Assembly: GCA_965216515.1 (NCBI GenBank) | Contig: OZ244173.1 | Location: 1,240,001 to 1,304,000 of the forward strand | DNA: 64,000 bases | Direction: 5' to 3' | Origin: CAXMRP01 sp965216515 | GTDB lineage: Bacteria > Pseudomonadota > Alphaproteobacteria > Rhizobiales > Afifellaceae | In this document: positions 9,325 through 17,439 of the stretch, in pieces | How the letters are laid out: each line of letters opens with the position of its first letter | How positions within the stretch are numbered: position 1 is the first letter of the stretch | Notes under the pieces: model-generated | Database searches by the model: none | Seen by the model: only the letters and a program-made list of their open reading frames with translations | What the model was told of the DNA's origin: nothing | Translations under genes and position numbers: made by a program

Positions 9325-10041
9325 ATGAGCGTTTTTTCACGCATCGGCGAATTGCTCGCCGGCGGAGCCAATGCGGTTGCCGCGGGTGTCAGCTCAATCC
9401 GCGAATTGATCCGCATTGTCGCCTCGGGCGAGGTCCGGCGCGATGTCGCCTTCACCATTTCCATGATTGCGCTTTCCGCCAAGATGGCGAAGGCCGATGG
9501 CATCGTCTCCCAGAGCGAAGTCCGGGCGTTCCGCGATCTATTCGACATTCCAGAAGGCGAGGAGCGCAACGTCTCGCGGGTTTACGACATGGCCAAGCAG
9601 GGCATTGGCGGATTTGAGGCCTATGCCCGCGACATCACCGGTATCTTCGCCGATGATCCGACGGTGCTGGAGGATATTCTCGACGGTCTGTTTTATATCG
9701 CCAAGGCCGACACGGTAATCCATGAGGCGGAACTGGCGTATCTTCAGCGGGTCGCCGAGATATTCGGCTTTGATGCCGTCGCCTTTGCCCGCATCCGCGA
9801 CCGCCACGCCTTCGATGGCAGCAAGGATCCCTATCTGGTGCTCGACGCCGATCCGGATTGGGACGACGCCACCCTGCGCAAGCACTATCGGAGGCTGGTT
9901 GCCGAAAACCATCCGGACCGGCTGATTGCCCGCGGCGTGCCGGAGGAATTTATCCGCATCGCCACCGATCGCCTTGCCGCCATCAACGCGGCCTGGGAAC
10001 TGATCGAGGCCCGACGCGCCGCGCGCGTCGACGCAGGCTAG
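9325..10041 (+). CDS. TerB-domain J-protein (DjlA-like co-chaperone)
   Basis: A 238-residue protein with an N-terminal TerB-like helical domain (~35-150, with KMAKADGIVSQSEV and FYIAKADTVIHEAEL, paired acidic metal-binding-type motifs) and a C-terminal J domain (~170-235) containing the HPD tripeptide in ENHPDRL, which stimulates DnaK ATPase. DjlA has the same order but adds an N-terminal membrane anchor; here only a weakly hydrophobic N-terminus is seen, so it may be soluble. Start chosen at ATG 9325 behind GGAAAGGAAG; longer readings run into non-conserved upstream sequence. The next gene, an amidase, starts 8 bp downstream. Confidence 0.88.
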   Translation: MSVFSRIGELLAGGANAVAAGVSSIRELIRIVASGEVRRDVAFTISMIALSAKMAKADGIVSQSEVRAFRDLFDIPEGEERNVSRVYDMAKQGIGGFEAYARDITGIFADDPTVLEDILDGLFYIAKADTVIHEAELAYLQRVAEIFGFDAVAFARIRDRHAFDGSKDPYLVLDADPDWDDATLRKHYRRLVAENHPDRLIARGVPEEFIRIATDRLAAINAAWELIEARRAARVDAG

Positions 10042-10048
10042 GCCGGCA

Positions 10049-10840
10049 ATGGCTGTCGGCAAAGAGGACGCCGGAAACGGTACCGCGGCCGCGCCATTGT
10101 GGTGTCCCTCGCCCAATCACGGGCCGCGCAAGTGCGGACCGGTCGACCTGCTGATCCTGCACTATACCGGCATGGACACGGCAGACGGCGCGCTGAAATG
10201 GCTGTGTGCGCCCGAAAGCCAGGTCTCCGCGCATTATTTCGTGTTCGAGGATGGCCGAACGGTACAAATGGTGGCCGAGGACCGCCGCGCCTGGCACGCC
10301 GGTCAGGCGTCCTGGGCCGGCGAACGCGATATCAACTCCCGATCCATCGGCATTGAAATTGCCAATCCGGGCTATCTTGTGCGTGAAACCGGTGGTCCCG
10401 ATGCCGAATTGCCGCCCTTTCCGGACGCCCAGATATCCGCACTGATCGACCTGTGCCGCGGACTCCTTGCGCGACACCGGATTCCGGCGCACCGGATTCT
10501 GGCCCACTCCGATGTCGCGCCGGCCCGCAAATGCGACCCCGGTGAACATTTCCCCTGGGCCCGTCTCGCCCAAGCCGGTATTGGCCACCATGTCCCGCCC
10601 GAGCCCATCGGCAGCCGAAAGGGTGCCCTGGCGCCAGGTGACGCCGGTGAGCCAGTAGAGGCATTTCAGGCCATGCTCGCCCTTTACGGGTATGGCCTCG
10701 AAATCAGCGGCACCTATGACGACGCCACCGGGCGGGTCGTCGCCGCCTTCCAGCGGCATTTCCGTCCGGCCCGCGTTGATGGCGTCGCCGATCATTCGAC
10801 AATCGCCACCCTTCACAACCTGATCGTCGCGCTCGACTGA
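10049..10840 (+). CDS. N-acetylmuramoyl-L-alanine amidase with peptidoglycan-binding domain (AmiD/AmpD-like)
   Basis: A zinc amidase that cleaves the bond between MurNAc and the stem peptide. The Amidase_2 domain spans ~32-170: ILHYTGMD carries the first zinc ligand (H38), IGIEIANPG the catalytic-type Glu, and LAHSDVAPARKCDPG the remaining ligands (H153, D163). A PG_binding_1 domain follows (~205-260, with YGYGLEISGTYD and VVAAFQRHFRP). No signal peptide is evident, so it could be a cytoplasmic recycling enzyme or be exported another way. It follows the J-protein gene by 8 bp and is probably co-transcribed. Confidence 0.92.
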   Translation: MAVGKEDAGNGTAAAPLWCPSPNHGPRKCGPVDLLILHYTGMDTADGALKWLCAPESQVSAHYFVFEDGRTVQMVAEDRRAWHAGQASWAGERDINSRSIGIEIANPGYLVRETGGPDAELPPFPDAQISALIDLCRGLLARHRIPAHRILAHSDVAPARKCDPGEHFPWARLAQAGIGHHVPPEPIGSRKGALAPGDAGEPVEAFQAMLALYGYGLEISGTYDDATGRVVAAFQRHFRPARVDGVADHSTIATLHNLIVALD

Positions 10841-11067
10841 TCCCGCACCGCACCAGTCCGGAAGCCGAACTGCGCCAACATGGCTGCCGGTCGCTTGGCG
10901 TCGGACGAAACCGTGACGGACCGGTTTTCGCCTCGCCGCAACATTTGCCGTGAACAGTATTGCTGCATTGCAACACTGTGTGATCGAAATGGCACATTCC
11001 TGCCGCATTTCATTCCTACCCGGGCGCCCTCACCTGAATTGTCTCAAAACACAAAGAAGCGGCAGTA

Positions 11068-11610
11068 ATGTTTATCAAACGCAACGCTATGGTTGGCGCC
11101 ATCGCGGCCCTCTCCCTTGCCATCCTTCCGGCTACCGGCACTCAGGCCGGCGCACAGAAACCCGATATCCGTGATGACAACCGGCCGGCGGTCATCAAAG
11201 CCGCCGGCAAGCGGTTCAACACACGGCGTTACCATGCGCTCATCGCCCGCCATGCCCGCGCCAACGGCGTGCCTTTGGCGCTCGCCCATGCCATCGTCGA
11301 GATCGAAAGCCGATACAACGCCAGGGCCCGGGGCCGGTCGGGCGAGGTCGGTCTGATGCAGATCCTGCCGCGCACAGCGCGCGGTATCGGCTATCGCGGC
11401 TCAATCAAGGCCCTTTACAATCCCGACACCAACTTGCGCTGGGGCATGAAATATCTCGGCGAAGCGCGACGCCGGGGCGATGGATCGGTCTGCGGAACGG
11501 TGCTGAAATACAATGCCGGCCATCACGCCAAGCGTATGAACAAGCGGACTGCCGCCTATTGCGCCAAGGTCAAACGCATCCTGGGCCGGAAAGGCGGCGG
11601 CTCGGTCTGA
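11068..11610 (+). CDS. Small soluble-type lytic transglycosylase
   Basis: A 180-residue secreted SLT-domain protein. Residues 1-29 form a signal peptide ending ...TQAGAQ. The SLT domain (~55-170) contains the catalytic Glu in VEIESRY (E80), then GEVGLMQILPRTA (93-105) and YNAGHHAKRM, the standard family-1 transglycosylase signatures. Such enzymes cut the MurNAc-GlcNAc glycosidic bond with 1,6-anhydro ring formation in the periplasm. There is no additional cell-wall-binding domain. Gap to the amidase gene is 227 bp, so it likely has its own promoter. Confidence 0.92.
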   Translation: MFIKRNAMVGAIAALSLAILPATGTQAGAQKPDIRDDNRPAVIKAAGKRFNTRRYHALIARHARANGVPLALAHAIVEIESRYNARARGRSGEVGLMQILPRTARGIGYRGSIKALYNPDTNLRWGMKYLGEARRRGDGSVCGTVLKYNAGHHAKRMNKRTAAYCAKVKRILGRKGGGSV

Positions 11611-11667
11611 CCGGTCAACACCGGCCGCGACCCGCAACCGGCGCTCCGGCAGGGCGACCGGAATAGC

Positions 11668-12103
11668 TGCCAGCCGGCCTGTAAGCCGGGTTCTGTAAGG
11701 TCCGGCGCAAGCGCCGGACGTGACGACCATTCATCTTGCGTATCCGTTGCCGGATACGTCCTGCGACCGACCCGGGCGGCTGGCCTGAAAACGGGCCGGG
11801 GCATATCGGGCACAAACCCGGCCCCGCGCCGCCCCTTCTTGGTCTTGCTCCCGGTGGGGTTTGCCATGCCGATCCTGTTGCCAGGACCGCGGTGGGCTCT
11901 TACCCCACCCTTTCACCCTTGCCGGCCCGGCATCACGGCCCGGTCGGCGGTTTGCTTTCTGTGGCACTTTCCCTGGGGTTGGCCGGATTTCCGGTTTCCC
12001 CCGCCGGGCTTTCCCCGGCACCGTGTTTCCATGGAGCCCGGACTTTCCTCCCCGCACGCCGGCGCAAGGCCGGTGCCCGGAGCGGCCGTCCGGCCGACTG
12101 GCA
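11668..12103 (-). ncRNA. rnpB: RNase P RNA
   Basis: Catalytic RNA of ribonuclease P, which matures tRNA 5' ends. On the minus strand the universally conserved GAGGAAAGTCCGGGCTCC lies near 12032-12049, and ACAGAACCCGGCTTA near the 3' end (~11683-11697). The termini were set by pairing helix P1: TGCCAGTCGGCC at 12103-12092 with GGCCGGCTGGCA at 11679-11668, with one G-U pair. The ~436-nt length suits an alphaproteobacterial type A RNA. Exact ends may differ by a few nucleotides. Confidence 0.93.
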
Positions 12104-12108
12104 GGCAC

Positions 12109-12137
12109 TAGGTGGCACTTGCCGCACTCGCAATCAA
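12109..12137 (-). promoter_or_regulatory. Candidate sigma-70 promoter of rnpB
   Basis: On the minus strand TTGATT (12137-12132) and CACCTA (12114-12109) are separated by 17 bp and end 5 bp before the inferred RNase P RNA 5' end. Spacing and position fit a housekeeping promoter; the -10 is a weak match. Confidence 0.5.
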
Positions 12138-12218
12138 GGCCGGGCGCGATCGGTCATTGCCGGGCCGGCCGCCGCGGCCTATGAGGGCGCCTTCCTTTCG
12201 AAGGTGGTGGTCACCGTC

Positions 12219-13091
12219 ATGTCACGCGAAACGCTGGGTCTGATACTGGGTTTTGTCGGCATCATTGTGTTTGGCGGCACGCTGCCGATGACCCGTATTG
12301 CCGTCGCCACATTCGATCCGCTGTTTCTCGCCTTTGCCCGCGCCGCCGGCGCCGGGCTTCTCGCCGGCGCCGCGCTGATCGTCCGCCCGGTGCGGATCGA
12401 TGCCGGTGACGTGCCGGGTCTTGCGATCCTCGCCGCAACACTCGTCATCGGCTTTCCCTTCCTGTCCGGCATCGCGATGACCACGGTTCCAGCCGCCCAT
12501 GGCGGGGTCGTTCTTGGCGTGCTGCCGCTGGCGACGGTTGTCGCCTCCGTCATCGTCAATGGCGAGCGGCCATCTGCGGCATTCTGGCTGGCGGCGACCT
12601 TGGGCGCTGCGCTGGTGGTCACCTTCGCGCTGCGCAACGGCGCCGCGCGCGGCCTCGTCATCGGCGATCTCTGGCTCGCTGTCAGCGCAATCATCGCCTC
12701 GCTCGGCTATGCCTGGTCCGGCCGCCTGGCCCGCCGCCTCCCCGGCTGGGCAATCATCTCCTGGGCGCTGATTTTCGCCCTGCCCCTTTCGCTCATCGTC
12801 AGCGTCTGGTTGTGGCGGCCGGAATATGCCACGGCCCCGGCCGATCGATGGATGGCGCTGGCCTATCTGGCCGCCTTGTCCATGTTCTTCGGCTTTTTTG
12901 CCTGGAACGCCGGTCTTGCCCTGGCCGGCGTCGCCCGCGTGAGCCAGGTGCAACTGTTGCAGACCTTTGTCACCCTGGCGATCGCCGCCCTCGTTCTTGG
13001 CGAATCCGTCGACGCGGAGACCGTCACCTTTGCCGTCGCCGTCGCTGCGGTCGTTTTTGCCGGCCGCCGCACATCGATTCACCGCCGATAG
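12219..13091 (+). CDS. EamA/DMT-family permease
   Basis: A 290-residue integral membrane protein with about ten hydrophobic helices arranged as two EamA repeats (~8-135 and ~150-285), the fold of the drug/metabolite transporter superfamily. Repeat one contains FGGTLPMTRIAVATFDPLF; repeat two includes WNAGLALAGVARVSQVQLLQ and ALVLGESV, close to the usual family pattern. Substrate cannot be told from sequence. ATG 12219 is chosen because the hydrophobic domain begins right after it and upstream sequence belongs to the rnpB promoter. Whether it shares transcription with the cysteine synthase 154 bp downstream is unclear. Confidence 0.88.
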   Translation: MSRETLGLILGFVGIIVFGGTLPMTRIAVATFDPLFLAFARAAGAGLLAGAALIVRPVRIDAGDVPGLAILAATLVIGFPFLSGIAMTTVPAAHGGVVLGVLPLATVVASVIVNGERPSAAFWLAATLGAALVVTFALRNGAARGLVIGDLWLAVSAIIASLGYAWSGRLARRLPGWAIISWALIFALPLSLIVSVWLWRPEYATAPADRWMALAYLAALSMFFGFFAWNAGLALAGVARVSQVQLLQTFVTLAIAALVLGESVDAETVTFAVAVAAVVFAGRRTSIHRR

Positions 13092-13245
13092 CCGGCCGCC
13101 GGCTTCGGTTCGGCCGAATTCACACGCAAGTCACACGCCAAAACCACGCTCGATCCCACGCACCACGCCTGTTTCGCTGCCCCTGGCGATGCTAAAACAG
13201 CCCCGACAACCGCGCAAACCGCCGACATCGCATCAGGAACGCAAT

Positions 13246-14751
13246 ATGACCAAATTCAATTCGGTACTGGAGACCGTAGGCAACACGCCGGTCATCCGCA
13301 TCAACACGCTGGCACCGGAGGGGATCAACCTGTTCGTCAAGGCCGAAGCCTTCAATCCCCTGGGCTCCGTCAAGGACCGGCTGGCGCTCGGGGTCATCGA
13401 GGCGGCCGAGAAGGACGGCTCACTGAAGCCCGGCCAGACGGTGGTCGAGGCGAGCAGCGGCAACACCGGCATCGGGCTGGCCATGGTGTGCGCCGCCAAG
13501 GGTTATCCGCTGGTTGTGACCATGGCGGAGAGTTTCTCGGTGGAACGCCGCAAGCTGATGCGGTTCCTGGGCGCCAAGGTTGTGCTCACCCCGGCGTCCG
13601 AAAAGGGCACCGGCATGCTCTACAAGGCCATCGAACTGGCCGAGGCTCATGGCTGGTTTCTCACCCGCCAGTTCGAAAACGAGGCCAATGCCGACATCCA
13701 TTCCGCCACCACGGCGCCGGAAATCCTCGCCGATTTCGCCGGCGAGCGGCTGGACTACTGGGTCACCGGCTTCGGCACCGCCGGCACGCTGAAAGGTGTG
13801 TCGCGGGTCCTGCGCAAAGAGCGGCCGGAGACACGTATCTTTGTCTGCGAACCGGACAATTCGCAGATGTTGTCGACCGGCATCGCCCAAGAGCGCGCCG
13901 ACGACGGCTCGCCATCCAAAAGCCATCCCGGCTTTCGCCCCCACCTCATGCAGGGCTGGTCACCGGATTTCATTCCCAAACTTGCCCAGGACGTTCTCGA
14001 CACCGGCATCATCGACCGGTATCTGCCGATCAACGGCAATGACGCCATGGAATATTCGCGCCAGCTGGCCCGCCAGGAGGGTATTTTCACCGGCATTTCC
14101 GGTGGTGCGACGTTTGCCGGCGCGATGGCGGTCGCCCAACAGGCCGAACCGGGCGCGACCATTCTCGCCATGCTGCCCGACACCGGCGAGCGATACCTTT
14201 CCACGCCGCTGTTTTCCGATGTGCCCGAGGAGATGACTGCCGAGGAAATCGACATCTCCCGTTCAACGCCGCGCTACCGCTTCGACGCCGCGTCGACACC
14301 GCCTCCGAATGAAGAACCAGCCGGCGAACCCGCCCCGCCGCCGCCCGAACCCGTCGATCCGGACGCGGCGGCGGATGTCGCCGCCATCATCGCCGACACG
14401 GACAATCCGGTCGTCATGTTTTCCCACGAATGGTGCGAATTTTGCTGGTCGGTCCGCAACATGTTTGCAGCGGCGCAGATTCCCTACCGTTCCATCGACC
14501 TGGATTCCGCGGCCTATCAGCAGGACAATCGGGGCCGAAAGCTGCGCGTGGCCCTGTGTGACCGCACCGGCATCCAGACCATTCCGCAGATCTTCGTCGG
14601 CGGCGCCTTGATCGGCGGCTGCACCGAAACGTTCGACGCCTTCAAAGACAAATCGCTTGCCGCGAAGCTGGCCGCGTTGGATGTCGCCTACGACACCGCG
14701 TTCGACAAGGATCCCTACGCCTTCCTGCCCAAGTGGCTGCACCCGCGCTGA
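13246..14751 (+). CDS. cysK: Cysteine synthase A fused to a C-terminal glutaredoxin domain
   Basis: The first ~340 residues are O-acetylserine sulfhydrylase: PLP lysine K43 in NPLGSVKDR, substrate loop SSGNTGIG (70-77), GTAGTLKGV (178-186) and SGGATFAG. After a Pro/Glu-rich linker (~350-375) comes a glutaredoxin domain (~386-475): the CEFC redox motif at 397-400, cis-proline motif TIPQIF at 445-450 and the GG of FVGGALIGG. Free-standing CysK is ~310 residues; this is 501. The enzyme makes cysteine from O-acetylserine and sulfide; the tethered dithiol centre may serve redox control or thiol delivery (inference). Start at ATG 13246, immediately preceding TKFNSVLETVGNTP. Confidence 0.95.
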   Translation: MTKFNSVLETVGNTPVIRINTLAPEGINLFVKAEAFNPLGSVKDRLALGVIEAAEKDGSLKPGQTVVEASSGNTGIGLAMVCAAKGYPLVVTMAESFSVERRKLMRFLGAKVVLTPASEKGTGMLYKAIELAEAHGWFLTRQFENEANADIHSATTAPEILADFAGERLDYWVTGFGTAGTLKGVSRVLRKERPETRIFVCEPDNSQMLSTGIAQERADDGSPSKSHPGFRPHLMQGWSPDFIPKLAQDVLDTGIIDRYLPINGNDAMEYSRQLARQEGIFTGISGGATFAGAMAVAQQAEPGATILAMLPDTGERYLSTPLFSDVPEEMTAEEIDISRSTPRYRFDAASTPPPNEEPAGEPAPPPPEPVDPDAAADVAAIIADTDNPVVMFSHEWCEFCWSVRNMFAAAQIPYRSIDLDSAAYQQDNRGRKLRVALCDRTGIQTIPQIFVGGALIGGCTETFDAFKDKSLAAKLAALDVAYDTAFDKDPYAFLPKWLHPR

Positions 14752-14892
14752 TGGTGGGGCCGGGGCGCGGTCCGGCTATGCCCGGTTGGCAACGAACAGG
14801 TAAACGAATGCTTGACGCCAGGCGCCCCGATTTTGCCGTCAGCGCAACACCCTCTTTCCTTTGATCTGGTTTTTCGCTTCCAATTCAAAGCG

Positions 14893-14936
14893 TTAACCAT
14901 ATCTGTTTAGACATTCGCCGACAATTTTAGTCTAAA
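14893..14936. promoter_or_regulatory. CtrA-type half site plus inverted repeat upstream of small secreted protein
   Basis: TTAACCAT at 14893-14900 matches the CtrA half-site of alphaproteobacteria. Just downstream TTTAGAC (14906-14912) and GTCTAAA (14930-14936) form perfect 7-bp arms 17 bp apart. The block is distinctly AT-rich in an otherwise GC-rich window and lies ~80-120 bp before the next start codon, so a regulated promoter is likely; the regulator is not known. Confidence 0.45.
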
Positions 14937-15016
14937 TCTCCGGCATGAATTCGATCAATTTATCGCGTTCCGGTTTACCGAATCACCGGCGCGACGGGAC
15001 AGGCGAGGTCGAGAAG

Positions 15017-15250
15017 ATGAAGACAAGGACGATGAGCATGGCGGGATATGCCGCAAGGCCGTGGCACATGCTGCCTCTGGCCGCTGTGCTGCTGACGCTG
15101 GCGCAGGGCCCGGCCGAAGCCAATTCCGTGTTTCGGCAGTTTCTGCCCTTCCTGACGCCAAAGCCGGTTCCTGCGCAGATTCAGCCGAATACGGCACCGA
15201 CTACGGAGTTTTCCAAACCTGCAATCACGGACAACAAGCAGGCGGACTAG
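15017..15250 (+). CDS. Small predicted secreted protein, function unknown
   Basis: A 77-residue product starting at ATG 15017, with GGCGAGG about 10 bp upstream. Residues ~1-34 look like a signal peptide (basic N-terminus, core MLPLAAVLLTLAQGP, AEA cleavage region), followed by a short Pro/Thr-rich mature part (NSVFRQFLPFLTPKPVPAQI). I recognise no family. It is placed between an AT-rich regulatory-looking block and a strong terminator (15382-15415), which supports it as a real short transcript. A longer start at 14945 is possible but adds a basic non-signal-like stretch. Confidence 0.55.
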   Translation: MKTRTMSMAGYAARPWHMLPLAAVLLTLAQGPAEANSVFRQFLPFLTPKPVPAQIQPNTAPTTEFSKPAITDNKQAD

Positions 15251-15381
15251 CAACGGGCGGCCCCGCCTTCCCTCAAGGGGCCGACAAGCCGGAAGGAAGC
15301 GCAACGAAGGTGGCACCGAATACAATCCGGGCTTTGGCCCACTTGTAATCCACCCGCCGCTCCTAAAAACCGGTCCCAATG

Positions 15382-15415
15382 CCGGGCATGGCAACCGCCA
15401 TGCCCGGTTTTTTTT
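15382..15415 (+). terminator. Strong intrinsic terminator
   Basis: A perfect 11-bp stem, CCGGGCATGGC (15382-15392) with GCCATGCCCGG (15397-15407), loop AACC, followed by eight T residues (15408-15415). It ends the transcript of the small secreted protein and lies just before the convergent MltB-like gene stop at 15423; on the minus strand the T-run is displaced, so it acts mainly on the plus strand. Confidence 0.9.
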
Positions 15416-15422
15416 GGTGCGA

Positions 15423-16691
15423 TCAGCGCAGGGACTTAACAAACGCGCGGTCGGGGAAGCAGGTGACCGGCCTGCCGGTGCCCGCCTGCACCGTTCCCAC
15501 GGCGATCCGGGTCTTGAACCCGATCAGACCGTCGGCGCCGCCGACATCATGACCCATCCGCTCCAGCCGTTTTTGCATGGCCTGAACATCGGCACGGTTG
15601 AAACCGCCGACTTTGGCCCACCGGCCGACAAACGGGCGATCGTTGCCGTACCGGTCGGCCAGATGGCCGATGAACAGCGCATAAAGATCGGATTCGTTAT
15701 AGGTTTTCAGCACATAGAAATTCGGTGTCGTCACCCAGGCCGGCCCGAACCGCCCGGCCGGAAACAGCAGGTATCCCACCTGCGGCAATTCGTGCGCCGG
15801 CCATTGACGTCCGGCAACCCGCGTCACGCCGGCCGCCGCCCACTGGCGAATCGGGCGTCCCTGTTCCGGCCCCGAAAGTGTACAGGACAGCCGGTCCGGC
15901 ACCACCGCCTCGTATCCCCAATCCCGCCCCGCCTGCCAGCCATGGGCTTTCAGATAGTTGGCGATCGAGGCAAGCGCATCGGGAACCGAATTCCAGATAT
16001 CACGGCGCCCGTCACCATCGAAATCGACCGCATACTTCAGAAACGAAGAGGGCAGGAATTGCGGATGGCCGAGACCGCCGGCCCAGGACGATCGCATTTG
16101 CGAGGCCGGGATATGTCCGGCAGCGGCGATCTTCAGCGCCGCGATCAGTTCGCCGCGGAAGTACGACTTGCGGCGGCCCATGAACGCCTCCGTCGCCAGC
16201 GCCCGGATCGCCCGATGCGGCAGCGCCGCCCGGCCATAGTCCGATTCCCGCCCCCAAATGGCGACGACGATGCGGCGCGGCACGCCGTAGCGCGCCTCGA
16301 TCGTGTCGAGGCTGGTCTCCCAGCGCGCAAGCGCCCGCCGCCCCTGGCCGACAAGGCCGCGGATCCGCCGCTCGCTGAAATAGCCGGCCGGGGCCCGGAA
16401 TTCCGACTGTTGCTGCGTCTTCGGTACCGTCCCTTTGGTGCCCGGCGGCACCAGATCCGGCAATGTCCAGTCAAGTTCGACCCCGGCAAGCGCACGGTCG
16501 AACGCCGGCCGCGGCACGCCGGCCTGGCGGGCCTCGCGCCACAGATCGTCCGCAATCCAGGCTTGAAACGACCGTTCGATCGCGGCGTTGGCCGCCATCG
16601 CCGGCGACCATCCGGCCATTGCCACGATGAGACCGGCAAGAAGGATAAGGACCGGATGACCAGGCGCTGATTTGCGTAGCGCTGCCACCAT
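15423..16691 (-). CDS. Membrane-bound lytic murein transglycosylase, MltB family with peptidoglycan-binding domain
   Basis: A secreted GH103 (SLT_2) enzyme of 422 residues. A signal peptide occupies ~1-33 (AMAAN). The catalytic domain contains the catalytic Glu E149 in WGRESDYGR, GGLGHPQFLPSSFLKYA, and DFDGDGRRDIWNS; a C-terminal PG_binding_1 domain (~355-412) includes VQAMQKRLERMGHDVGGADG. It cleaves glycan strands non-hydrolytically in the periplasm. Unlike E. coli MltB no lipobox Cys is seen. Start ATG 16691 was preferred over an upstream one because AGAGGGG sits 7 bp before it, immediately after the stop of the MarR-like gene at 16702. Confidence 0.92.
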   Translation of the reverse strand: MVAALRKSAPGHPVLILLAGLIVAMAGWSPAMAANAAIERSFQAWIADDLWREARQAGVPRPAFDRALAGVELDWTLPDLVPPGTKGTVPKTQQQSEFRAPAGYFSERRIRGLVGQGRRALARWETSLDTIEARYGVPRRIVVAIWGRESDYGRAALPHRAIRALATEAFMGRRKSYFRGELIAALKIAAAGHIPASQMRSSWAGGLGHPQFLPSSFLKYAVDFDGDGRRDIWNSVPDALASIANYLKAHGWQAGRDWGYEAVVPDRLSCTLSGPEQGRPIRQWAAAGVTRVAGRQWPAHELPQVGYLLFPAGRFGPAWVTTPNFYVLKTYNESDLYALFIGHLADRYGNDRPFVGRWAKVGGFNRADVQAMQKRLERMGHDVGGADGLIGFKTRIAVGTVQAGTGRPVTCFPDRAFVKSLR

Positions 16692-16701
16692 GACCGCCCC
16701 T

Positions 16702-17319
16702 CTACTGCGCGGCCGCTGCCCGCGCCGCCTGGTCATAGGTGCCCGACAGGCCGCGCAGCAGAGCCGCTAGCCGGGAAAGCTCCGACTCATCGACTGCCAT
16801 CATCTTCACCGTACGCACCAGAAGCGCCTCCCGAAGCTCGTGGTAACGCGCGCAAAAGGCGGCGCCTTCCGGCGCGATTGTAACCGTTTTTTCCTTGCCG
16901 CGCTTTCCGGTCACCACCATGCCGACCCGCGCCAGCTTCTTCAGCGCATAGGCCACCAGATGCGTATCCTCCACATTGAGCACCAGGCACAGATCGGCCA
17001 GCGTCTTCTCCCGGCCCCGGTGATTGACCGAATGCAGGACGAGGATTTCCAGCGGCGTCAGGCCGGGAAGGCCGGCTGCTGCCGCACAGCGAACCATCCA
17101 GCGGCCGAAACCGTTGTTGGCAAGGGTCAGCGCAAATTCCAGTTCGGAAAGCGACGGCATGGCACCGGCCGCCAGATGCGCCGAGGAGACCACCGGTCCG
17201 CCGGCACCGGCCATATCGCTCCCGGCCGCACCGGCGCCAGCCGGTTTGCCATCGCCCTGCATGCCGGAACCACGCGCCGGCAACCGCCCTGAGCGGGATC
17301 GGGACGCAACCATGAACAC
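16702..17319 (-). CDS. MarR-like winged-helix transcriptional regulator
   Basis: A 205-residue protein with a low-complexity Gly/Ala-rich N-terminal ~50 residues and a winged-helix domain (~58-170): GLTPLEILVLHSVNHRGREKTLADLCLVLNVEDTHLVAYALKKL is the helix-turn-helix region and MVVTGKRGKEKTVTIAP the wing. It is divergent from the 5-oxoprolinase gene, with a palindrome and a promoter in the 120-bp gap, so local control of that gene is the simplest reading (inference). The stop lies 10 bp before the MltB-like start, so these two genes are probably one transcript. Confidence 0.85.
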   Translation of the reverse strand: MFMVASRSRSGRLPARGSGMQGDGKPAGAGAAGSDMAGAGGPVVSSAHLAAGAMPSLSELEFALTLANNGFGRWMVRCAAAAGLPGLTPLEILVLHSVNHRGREKTLADLCLVLNVEDTHLVAYALKKLARVGMVVTGKRGKEKTVTIAPEGAAFCARYHELREALLVRTVKMMAVDESELSRLAALLRGLSGTYDQAARAAAAQ

Positions 17320-17334
17320 TCCTTCAATAGCAAT

Positions 17335-17344
17335 TTATCGATAA
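17335..17344. promoter_or_regulatory. Palindrome TTATCGATAA, candidate operator
   Basis: A perfect 10-bp palindrome, 16 bp upstream of the MarR-like start and just upstream of the -35 of the divergent oxoprolinase promoter. Its place suits binding by the adjacent winged-helix regulator and control of both directions (inference). Confidence 0.5.
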
Positions 17345-17348
17345 TTTG

Positions 17349-17377
17349 TTGTCGTATTCCGGATAAATAGGTTATAG
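17349..17377 (+). promoter_or_regulatory. Candidate sigma-70 promoter for 5-oxoprolinase gene
   Basis: TTGTCG (17349-17354) and TTATAG (17372-17377) are 17 bp apart, with an AT-rich spacer, 63 bp upstream of the start codon at 17440. Confidence 0.55.
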
Positions 17378-17439
17378 CGTGTCGACGATCGCATCGCAAT
17401 CACTGCGCAAGCGGGTCACGAATATTTGGGAATCACGAC

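Noticed and set aside
15289..15300. CCGGAAGGAAGC, resembling the SRP RNA domain IV apex
   Set aside because: The flanking AGG/GCAGC loop pairing needed for 4.5S RNA is not present, and the rest does not fold like it.
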